Part shown: positions 24,027 to 30,137 of the stretch, one piece after another
Numbering within the stretch: position 1 is the first letter of the stretch
Layout: each line of letters opens with the position of its first letter
DNA from: F23-D06 sp963620035
GTDB taxonomy: Bacteria > Bacteroidota > Bacteroidia > Bacteroidales > WCHB1-69
Direction: 5' to 3'
Length of the DNA: 30,137 nt
Assembly: GCA_963620035.1 (NCBI GenBank)
Contig: CAVEXN010000028.1
Span: 1 to 30,137 of the forward strand
Program-made: the position numbers and the translations under genes
Notes under the pieces: model-generated
The model's database searches: none
What the model saw: only the letters and a program-made list of their open reading frames with translations
Told to the model about the DNA's origin: nothing

Positions 24027-24848
24027 ATGGCACAGAAAAAAGTTTTATACGTCACGCCGGAGATATTTCCCTATTTTCCAGAGAATTACATATCAGGAAT
24101 ATGCCGTTATCTGCCGCAGGGGATACAGGAAAGAGAGAACGAAATCCGCACATTCATGCCTAAATTCGGCTGCGTGAACGAGCACAGGCACATGCTCCAC
24201 GAGGTCATCAGGCTGTCAGGACAGAACATCATCATAGAAGACACCGACCATCCGCTTATCATCAAGGTGGCGTCGTTGCAGAACGTGAGGATGCAGATTT
24301 ACTTCATCGACAGTGAAGATTTCTTCAAAAGGAAGACCCCTTATTACGACGAAGAGAGCGTTTTCTACCCCGACAACGACTCCCGTGCCATCTTTTACGC
24401 CAAGGGCGTGATTGAGACGGTCAGGAAACTGGGGTGGGAGCCTGACATCATCCACTGCAACGGATGGATCTCGGCGTTGGTGCCGCTGTTCATCAAGACC
24501 ATTTACCGCGACAACCCCCTTTTCCAGGATTCCAAGATAGTCTATACCGTCATGCCCGACTATTTTCCGGAGAAGTTCTCCGCCGGTTTCGCCAAAAAGC
24601 TGAAACTAACGGGCATCCCTGCCGAATGTCTTGCCCATTTCCGGAATCCCGGATACGAACAACTCACCCAACTGGCCGTGGACTATTCCGACGGCATTTC
24701 GCTCACGAAAGACATGAAGAAGAAGATCGTCTCCTACGTGGAGCAGTCGGGCAAATTCGTGTTCCAGCATCCTGACGATGACAATTATGTTGATATGTAC
24801 GATGAGTTTTACGACCATATCCTCGCCGCTTCCCAGAAGAACGAATAA
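24027..24848 (+). CDS. Glycogen/starch-synthase-like protein, GT5 N-terminal domain only
   Basis: 273 residues from the ATG at 24027 (MAQKKVLYVTPEIFPYF), 21 bp after a promoter box. It matches the N-terminal Rossmann half of GT5 glycogen synthases, with IIHCNGWISALVPLFIK (141-157) in place of the DVVHxHDW block. Full GlgA is about 480 residues; the GT1-like C-terminal half is absent, with no frameshift or fragment downstream. The KxGGL loop that binds ADP-glucose near the GlgA N-terminus is also missing: residues 15-24 read PYFPENYISG. Catalysis as a normal glycogen synthase is therefore doubtful. Similar short proteins are annotated as glycogen/starch synthase in Bacteroidales next to DUF4270 and glmS, so this is a conserved form, not a broken gene. 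Confidence 0.82.
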   Translation: MAQKKVLYVTPEIFPYFPENYISGICRYLPQGIQERENEIRTFMPKFGCVNEHRHMLHEVIRLSGQNIIIEDTDHPLIIKVASLQNVRMQIYFIDSEDFFKRKTPYYDEESVFYPDNDSRAIFYAKGVIETVRKLGWEPDIIHCNGWISALVPLFIKTIYRDNPLFQDSKIVYTVMPDYFPEKFSAGFAKKLKLTGIPAECLAHFRNPGYEQLTQLAVDYSDGISLTKDMKKKIVSYVEQSGKFVFQHPDDDNYVDMYDEFYDHILAASQKNE

Positions 24849-24854
24849 GGCATC

Positions 24855-26171
24855 ATGGAAAAAAAACACCTTCTCTTCAGCCTTGTCGCCACAGCCGCGC
24901 TCTTTTTGTCGTCATGCGTTGACGATGTGACCTCAATCGGTCTCAACCTGATTGATGAAGTCGGCACCGATTTCACTGACACGGCTACGGTGACAGCATA
25001 CTCGATACGTGAAGACTCTCTCAACACCTCCGCACTGACCGCCAATCTGGTCGGCGAGGTTGAAGACCCCGTCTTTGGTCCCTTGAAGGCCGCCACCTAT
25101 GCACAGTTCGCCCTGTCCGGCACTTCGGTCAACTTCGGGAACAACCCGGTCCTGGATTCCGTGGTGCTGACCCTTCAACTCTCCTCCTATTACGGAGACA
25201 CGACATCCAAAGTGGGCATCCGGGTTTATGAACTCTCTGAAGACCTGTCACCGGGCAGCTATTACCAAAACAGCACCATAGCCTACAACGAAAGCACACC
25301 GCTCAACTACAGTCTCGCCGGCTATTCCATAAAACCGAACACGAAAGTGACGGTTGACACCGGCATCTACAACGCGCATCTCCGCATCCGCCTGTCGGAC
25401 GAATTCGGCCGTTTCCTGCTTTCAAGTCAGTCGGAGATGACCAGTACCGCGACATTCCGGAACATCCTGAAAGGGCTCTGCATTGCCTCCGTATCACACA
25501 CGGGCTCTGTAGGCTATATCTTGCACAGCAGTATGACCAGTTCGCTGACGGGCATCACACTATATTATCATAATGACGGCACTGCGGCGAAATACACCTT
25601 CCCATGCGACAAAAGCTGCGCCAGGTTCACGGGGTTCACGCACGACTACGAAAAGTCTACCAATGCCGATTTCGTGCAGGAAATACTCAATGGGGAAAGA
25701 AGCGTAGGAGACAAGACACTATTCGCACAGGCCTCTGGCGGCATCAAGACCGTCATCCGGTTCCCGAACATCCAAAACGCTTTTAAGTCGCTGAACAACA
25801 GGGTTGTCGTCAACAAGGCAGAGTTGGTGATCTGCAACGTTGACCCTGACGAGAAGTATCTCGTGCAGCCGTCGGGGCTTTCCCTGCAAGGCATCGACAA
25901 GTCAACAGGAAAAACTGCTTATCTGCCCGACGACGAGTACTACAGCAGCACAAGCTATTTTGGCGGCACCTACGACACCGACAAGAAAGAATACCGGTTC
26001 CGCATCACCAAGTATGTGCAGGACTTGATATTAGGCAACACGGGGTACGCAGATTCGGTATATCTGGTTGTCAAGGGCGCCGGTGTCCGCGCCAACCGTC
26101 TGATTATCGGCGGCACAGGGCGCACCGACGACCGGAGGCTGCGACTTGAACTATCATACACAACCTATTGA
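24855..26171 (+). CDS. DUF4270 family lipoprotein
   Basis: 438 residues. The lipoprotein signal ends LFLSSC (Cys21), followed by VDDVTSIGLNLI. The start is 6 bp after the preceding stop, so the two genes are co-transcribed. The mature protein is beta-rich, with DUF4270 landmarks such as VGEVEDPVFGPLKAATYAQF (66-85), PVLDSVVLTLQL and SKVGIRVYEL. DUF4270 is a Bacteroidetes-specific family of cell-envelope lipoproteins of unknown function. The link with the starch-synthase-like gene and glmS recurs in the order and suggests a role in envelope glycan handling, but this is inference from context. Confidence 0.88.
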   Translation: MEKKHLLFSLVATAALFLSSCVDDVTSIGLNLIDEVGTDFTDTATVTAYSIREDSLNTSALTANLVGEVEDPVFGPLKAATYAQFALSGTSVNFGNNPVLDSVVLTLQLSSYYGDTTSKVGIRVYELSEDLSPGSYYQNSTIAYNESTPLNYSLAGYSIKPNTKVTVDTGIYNAHLRIRLSDEFGRFLLSSQSEMTSTATFRNILKGLCIASVSHTGSVGYILHSSMTSSLTGITLYYHNDGTAAKYTFPCDKSCARFTGFTHDYEKSTNADFVQEILNGERSVGDKTLFAQASGGIKTVIRFPNIQNAFKSLNNRVVVNKAELVICNVDPDEKYLVQPSGLSLQGIDKSTGKTAYLPDDEYYSSTSYFGGTYDTDKKEYRFRITKYVQDLILGNTGYADSVYLVVKGAGVRANRLIIGGTGRTDDRRLRLELSYTTY

Positions 26172-26231
26172 CCGCAATATGCAGGGTTTCGTGCCCTTTT
26201 CACTCTAATAATCATCTAAACAACAGAAATC

Positions 26232-28082
26232 ATGTGTGGAATAGTAGCCTACACAGGCAGCAGGGATGCCTACCCCATCCTTATCAACGGACTCAAACGG
26301 CTGGAATACCGCGGCTATGACAGCGCCGGCGTCGCTTTGCAGCAAAACAATCAGATTGTACTCTACAAGAAAAGGGGGAAAGTCTCCGAGCTTGACGAAT
26401 ATTGCGCCACGAAAGACACCTCGGCCTATACGGGCATCGCCCATACCCGTTGGGCCACGCACGGCGAACCGAATGAGGAGAACGCCCATCCGCACCTATC
26501 AGAAGACGGCACGCTGGCGCTCATCCACAACGGCATCGTCGAGAACTACCTCAGCCTCAAGAAAGAACTGCAGTCCATAGGCTATGTGTTCCAAAGCGAA
26601 ACCGACACCGAGGTGCTGGTGAACTTCATCCAGTATGTGCAGCAGCAAGAGTCGCTGCCTCTGGCAGACGCTGTGATGCTGGCCCTCACAAAAGTGGAAG
26701 GAACTTACGCCATCGCGATCCTATCGACCACCGCGCCTGACGAACTGATTGTGGCAAAGAAAGGCAGCCCACTGCTGATCGGCGTAGGAAAGAACGAGTA
26801 CTTCATAGCCTCCGACGGCACCCCGATAGTGGAATACACCCAAAAGGTGGTCTATCTCGAAGACGGGGACGTGGCCATCGTGAACCCTGACAGAAAACTT
26901 GAAATCAGGAACATCCACGACTCCGAACATCTCCTGAAACGCCCAAAGTTCCAGCAACTTGAGATGAGTCTGGAGCAGATGGAGAAAGGCGGCTTTGACA
27001 CCTATATGCTGAAAGAAATCTATGAGCAGCCCAAAGCCGTGCGCGACAGCATGCGCGGCCGCATAAACCTGCTCAAAGACGTGGTATCATTGGGCGGCAT
27101 CATAGAATACGAACACAAGATGTTGAATGCAAGGCGTTTCATCATCGCCGCATGCGGCACATCGTGGCACGCCGGCCTGGTGGCAGAATACCTTATCGAG
27201 AACCTCGTGCGCATTCCCGTCGAGGTGGAATACGCCTCCGAATTCCGCTACCGCAACCCCGTCCTCAATGAAGACGACGTGCTGATTGCCGTGTCGCAGT
27301 CGGGCGAGACGGCAGACACCATCGCCGCCATAGACTTGGCCAAGAAGCGCGGGACCACCGTCATCGGCATCTGCAACGTGGTCGGCTCAACGATAGCGCG
27401 CGAAACGATGGCCGGCTCCTACACCCATGCCGGTCCCGAGATCGGGGTGGCATCCACCAAGGCGTTCACCTCGCAGGTTGCCGTGCTGACACTCATGGCA
27501 TTGAGCCTCGCCCGCAAGAAAGGCACTATCGCCCTCTCCCGCTACCACCAGATAATCAGCGATCTGGAATCCATCCCCGAGAAAATCGAGGCCGTACTGA
27601 AAAGCGACGGGCAGGTCCTGAACGTGGCCGAGTACGTGGCCACCCGCAACGACATCCTCTATATGGGGCGCGGCATCAACTACCCCGTTGCTCTTGAGGG
27701 TGCATTGAAACTCAAAGAAATCTCCTACATTCATGCAGAAGGCTACCCCGCCGCCGAAATGAAACACGGACCCATCGCCCTTGTGGATGAGAATATGCCC
27801 GTATTATTCGTGGCTACAGCACAGGAAACCTACGACAAACTGGTAAGCAATATCCAGGAGGTGAAAGCTCGCAAGGGGGTCATCATCTCCATCGTGTCCG
27901 AGGGTGACACTACGGTGAAGGCTATGTCAGACTACTGCATCGAAGTCCCACGCACCGAAGAATACCTCTCGCCGCTGGTGGCCTCCGTGCCACTTCAACT
28001 GCTCGCCTATCATGTGGCACGGCTGCGCGGCTGCGATGTGGATAAGCCGCGGAACCTGGCCAAGTCCGTATCTGTTGAATAG
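26232..28082 (+). CDS. glmS: Glutamine:fructose-6-phosphate aminotransferase (isomerising)
   Basis: 616 residues. The N-terminal glutaminase domain (about 2-220) has the nucleophile Cys2 (MCGIVAYTG), RLEYRGYDSAG (22-32), HTRWATHGEP (72-81) and HNGIVENY. Two SIS isomerase domains follow (about 290-430 and 460-600), with CGTSWHAG and SQSGETADT. The end PRNLAKSVSVE carries the C-terminal loop that shields the active site. The enzyme makes glucosamine-6-phosphate, the first committed step to UDP-GlcNAc for peptidoglycan, LPS and capsule. The 60-bp gap to the preceding lipoprotein gene shows no TAnnTTTG box, so co-transcription is likely. I saw no glmS ribozyme, as expected outside Firmicutes. Confidence 0.98.
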   Translation: MCGIVAYTGSRDAYPILINGLKRLEYRGYDSAGVALQQNNQIVLYKKRGKVSELDEYCATKDTSAYTGIAHTRWATHGEPNEENAHPHLSEDGTLALIHNGIVENYLSLKKELQSIGYVFQSETDTEVLVNFIQYVQQQESLPLADAVMLALTKVEGTYAIAILSTTAPDELIVAKKGSPLLIGVGKNEYFIASDGTPIVEYTQKVVYLEDGDVAIVNPDRKLEIRNIHDSEHLLKRPKFQQLEMSLEQMEKGGFDTYMLKEIYEQPKAVRDSMRGRINLLKDVVSLGGIIEYEHKMLNARRFIIAACGTSWHAGLVAEYLIENLVRIPVEVEYASEFRYRNPVLNEDDVLIAVSQSGETADTIAAIDLAKKRGTTVIGICNVVGSTIARETMAGSYTHAGPEIGVASTKAFTSQVAVLTLMALSLARKKGTIALSRYHQIISDLESIPEKIEAVLKSDGQVLNVAEYVATRNDILYMGRGINYPVALEGALKLKEISYIHAEGYPAAEMKHGPIALVDENMPVLFVATAQETYDKLVSNIQEVKARKGVIISIVSEGDTTVKAMSDYCIEVPRTEEYLSPLVASVPLQLLAYHVARLRGCDVDKPRNLAKSVSVE

Positions 28083-28100
28083 CAAAACACTACGCCTACG

Positions 28101-28781
28101 ATGGCCGACAATTATCTGGAAAGCAAATTCGAGGAGTTGCGCTCCGGCAAGGGCAAGCGCTTCATAAAGAACACCGGACAGCCGCTTGACATACTGCTGC
28201 TCAAAAACAGGAGCTGCCGGGGATATGACCCCTCGGTTCGCGTGAACCGAGAGATGCTGAAACGGCTGGCGGCCGTTTGCACCAAGGTGCCCTCTGCCCG
28301 CAACCAGCAGGCGCTGCGCTTCAAACTGGTAACCCAAGAGAACGGTGCCGACATCGTGCTGCACAACGTCAAAATGGGAGCCGGTCTGCCGGAACTACAT
28401 CTCCCTTTTGAGGGAACTGCCCCCAAAGCGTTCATCATCGTCTGTTCGACAGTGCCCGAAAACAAGATGGTCGATATCGACCTGGGCATCTGCGTTCAGA
28501 GCATCCTGCTTAAAGCAGTCGAAACTGGACTGAACGGACTGATTATCGGTGCATTCAACAAAGTCAGACTGACGGAGCAACTACATCTCCCTTACGAGCC
28601 GCTGCTGGTCATCGCCATCGGAAAAAGCATCGAAAACATCCGGCTGACGGAAATCACTGCAGACGAGAACCACGCATACTACCGGCAAAACGGCATCCAT
28701 TTCGTGCCGAAAGTCCGGATCGACGACCTCCTCATCACTGACAATGGAGAGGAGGCGGAACATCAAACCTCCGAACCTTAA
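28101..28781 (+). CDS. Nitroreductase-family flavoprotein
   Basis: 226 residues, cytosolic, starting 18 bp after glmS. The N-terminal LKNRSCRGYDPSVRV (34-48) corresponds to the RRSxRxF block. VPSARNQQALRFKLV (63-77) corresponds to the FMN-binding PSaxNxQPWxF block. VDIDLGICVQSILLKAVETGLNGLIIGAF is the conserved central helix and strand, and LLVIAIGKS ends the core. Members use FMN and NAD(P)H to reduce nitro, quinone or other substrates; the substrate here is unknown. The tail of about 30 residues after the core is acidic. It is probably in the same operon as glmS. Confidence 0.88.
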   Translation: MADNYLESKFEELRSGKGKRFIKNTGQPLDILLLKNRSCRGYDPSVRVNREMLKRLAAVCTKVPSARNQQALRFKLVTQENGADIVLHNVKMGAGLPELHLPFEGTAPKAFIIVCSTVPENKMVDIDLGICVQSILLKAVETGLNGLIIGAFNKVRLTEQLHLPYEPLLVIAIGKSIENIRLTEITADENHAYYRQNGIHFVPKVRIDDLLITDNGEEAEHQTSEP

Positions 28782-28824
28782 TGCAGAACAACCTTAGCAT
28801 CTTCTGTCACTTCTTTGCAAACGT

Positions 28825-29934
28825 ATGATAATAGGGTTTGACGCTAAAAGAGCATTCTACAACCGCCGCGGACTGGGCAATTACAGCCGTAACATAATTC
28901 GTATATTGGGAACTCTTCATCCTGAAAACCAATATCTGCTCTATACTCCCGGAACCGACCCTCGTGTAAATTTTCAAATTCCGGCAACAGCATACGTGGT
29001 CACCCCGCAAAGTGCATGTTGGCGGAAGATGCCTGCCTTGTGGCGCACATTCGCAATCCCGAAAGAGGCTGCCCGAGACAATGCCGACATCTTCCATGGG
29101 TTGAGCCACGAATTGCCTATAGGCATCGAACGCACCAAGGTGAGGAGCATCGTGACTATGCATGACCTCATCTTCCTGAAATACCCGGGACTATATCCGT
29201 GGATTGACCGACAACTTTACAGGCTCAAATACCTGCACAGCTGCCGCATAGCCGATGCCATAGTCGCCGTGAGCGAGCAGACCAAGCGCGACCTCATCGA
29301 CCTTGCCAGCGTGCCGGAAGAGAAAATCTCCGTCATCTACCAAGGGTGCGACCCGCTGTTTTATTTAAAGAAAAGCAGTGAAGAAATCGACTTGGTACGA
29401 AAAAAATTCCATCTCCCGTTGCAGTTCATCCTTAATGTGGGGGCAATTGAGGAACGCAAGAACCAGAAACTGATCATCGAGGCGGCGGCACGGGCGCATA
29501 TTGACTTGCCCATCGTGATTGCAGGGGTAGAGACCGGATATGCTGACACGCTTCGCAACATAATCCGTCATCACCATTTCGAGCATCGTGTCACCATCCT
29601 GTCTGCAATCTCGACAGACGAATTGGCGTGCATCTACCAGGCGGCCACGCTTTTTGTATATCCGTCCCTTTTCGAGGGGTTTGGCATCCCCATCATCGAA
29701 GCTTTGGCAAGCGGAGTGCCGGTTATTGCATCCGCCGGCAGCTGCCTTGAAGAGAGCGGCGGTCCCGGGAGTGTCTATGTGTCGCCATCAAATGCCGAAG
29801 AACTGGCCGTTCAGATGGAGCGCATACTGGGCGACAGCAACTTGCAGGAGCATATGAAAGCACTCGGAATGAAGCACCTCACCCGTTTCTCCGACAAAAC
29901 CATTGCCGACTCACTCATCGAACTTTACCTGTGA
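28825..29934 (+). CDS. GT4-family glycosyltransferase
   Basis: 369 residues. The GT-B fold is complete: the N-terminal half opens MIIGFDAKRAFYNRRGLGNYSR (first residues shown; GLGNY is the donor-side glycine loop) and includes TMHDLIFLKYP (111-121). The C-terminal half has NVGAIEERKNQ (about 207-217) and the GT4 signature FEGFGIPIIEALASG (about 283-297), with the EX7E glutamates. GT4 enzymes are retaining transferases using UDP-, GDP- or ADP-sugars; mannosyl- or glucosyltransferase roles are common. The acceptor is unknown. It starts 44 bp after the nitroreductase gene with no obvious promoter. It could act in LPS, glycoprotein or exopolysaccharide assembly. Confidence 0.92.
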   Translation: MIIGFDAKRAFYNRRGLGNYSRNIIRILGTLHPENQYLLYTPGTDPRVNFQIPATAYVVTPQSACWRKMPALWRTFAIPKEAARDNADIFHGLSHELPIGIERTKVRSIVTMHDLIFLKYPGLYPWIDRQLYRLKYLHSCRIADAIVAVSEQTKRDLIDLASVPEEKISVIYQGCDPLFYLKKSSEEIDLVRKKFHLPLQFILNVGAIEERKNQKLIIEAAARAHIDLPIVIAGVETGYADTLRNIIRHHHFEHRVTILSAISTDELACIYQAATLFVYPSLFEGFGIPIIEALASGVPVIASAGSCLEESGGPGSVYVSPSNAEELAVQMERILGDSNLQEHMKALGMKHLTRFSDKTIADSLIELYL

Positions 29935-30137
29935 ACGGAAAATGGAAAAATACGGCGACCGCACGAAACAGATTTTAGACTTTAGGACTTAGATTTTAGA
30001 GGTGCTACGCAAGATTCCTAATTCAACAATTGCCGTCTGAACTCTCTCAACCAAACTCTAAACTCTAAACTCTAAACTCTACGTTCTAAATTCTGAAACA
30101 GGCGTTACGCCTCTTTCCTGACCGCCCAATTCACCAG
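29935..30137. repeat. Gene-free end of window with two dispersed motif copies and a heptamer tandem repeat
   Basis: No gene is seen. Copies of the GCGYTACGC-centred motif lie at 29990-30020 and 30087-30120. Between them AAACTCT is repeated four times head to tail without error (30053-30080). The stretch before (29971-30000) holds degenerate units TTTTAGAC / TTTAGGAC / TTTTAGAG, close to the inverse complement of the heptamer. The two could fold back on each other. No coding, CRISPR or insertion-sequence signature is present. Confidence 0.6.

Noticed and set aside
24849..24854. Frameshift separating the two halves of a glycogen synthase
   Set aside because: The DNA after the stop encodes a complete DUF4270 lipoprotein with its own signal peptide; no GT1-like half is present in any frame.
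26172..26231. glmS ribozyme upstream of glmS
   Set aside because: The gap is only 60 bp and lacks the ribozyme core; this regulation belongs to Firmicutes.
30053..30080. Possible CRISPR or telomere-like array from the AAACTCT repeats
   Set aside because: Seven-base units without spacers are not CRISPR, and there are no cas genes or sign of a linear replicon end.

Overview
The window reads as chromosomal DNA of a gut- or oral-type Bacteroidales bacterium (Bacteroidaceae/Prevotellaceae-like). The evidence is Bacteroidetes-specific gene families (UpxY-type antiterminator, DUF4270 lipoprotein, PorT-like barrel, Bacteroides-type tyrosine recombinase), the gene string starch-synthase-like / DUF4270 / glmS, and many copies of the Bacteroidetes -7 promoter box TAnnTTTG in front of genes on both strands. 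I cannot name the genus.

Left part (1-10.1 kb, all on the minus strand): the start of a capsule/exopolysaccharide operon. Read in the direction of transcription it goes upxY-like antiterminator, WecA/TagO-type initiating sugar-phosphate transferase, Wza-type export lipoprotein, Wzc-type co-polymerase and tyrosine kinase, and CpsB/YwqE-type phosphatase. Then comes about 4 kb of accessory DNA (AAA ATPase, GH29 fucosidase, a broken pRiA4b ORF-3-type gene, an orphan protein with faint uracil-DNA-glycosylase-like motifs). The sugar-nucleotide gene capE/fnlA-like follows and runs off the window edge.

Switch region (10.1-12.0 kb): between upxY and a minus-strand tyrosine recombinase gene lies a 128-bp AT-rich segment bounded by two perfect 20-bp inverted repeats. 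The segment carries a TATTTTTG promoter box pointing at the capsule operon. Each repeat looks like a recombinase core site: 7-bp spacer TTTACAG between ATTTCTC/GAGAA arms. This looks like an invertible promoter that turns the capsule on and off, drawn here in the ON orientation, with its likely invertase beside it. Initiator tRNA-fMet and a strong terminator close the region.

Right part (12.0-30.1 kb): mostly housekeeping and envelope genes. In order: rpsA; a PorT-like barrel and lipoprotein pair; a GH20 hexosaminidase lipoprotein (minus); an unusual secreted vWA protein with a barrel-like C-terminus; hemW (minus); a secreted thioredoxin-like protein; a 46-bp perfect palindrome; membrane pyrophosphatase (minus); tRNA-Leu(GAG) (minus); then a plus-strand run of glycogen-synthase-like protein, DUF4270 lipoprotein, glmS, nitroreductase and a GT4 glycosyltransferase. 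GlmS makes glucosamine-6-phosphate, the precursor of UDP-GlcNAc. UDP-GlcNAc is the likely substrate of the capsule-initiating transferase and of the CapE-like enzyme, so both ends of the window bear on envelope glycan supply. Four short intergenic copies of a GCGYTRCGC-centred motif and a heptamer tandem repeat lie in the gaps.
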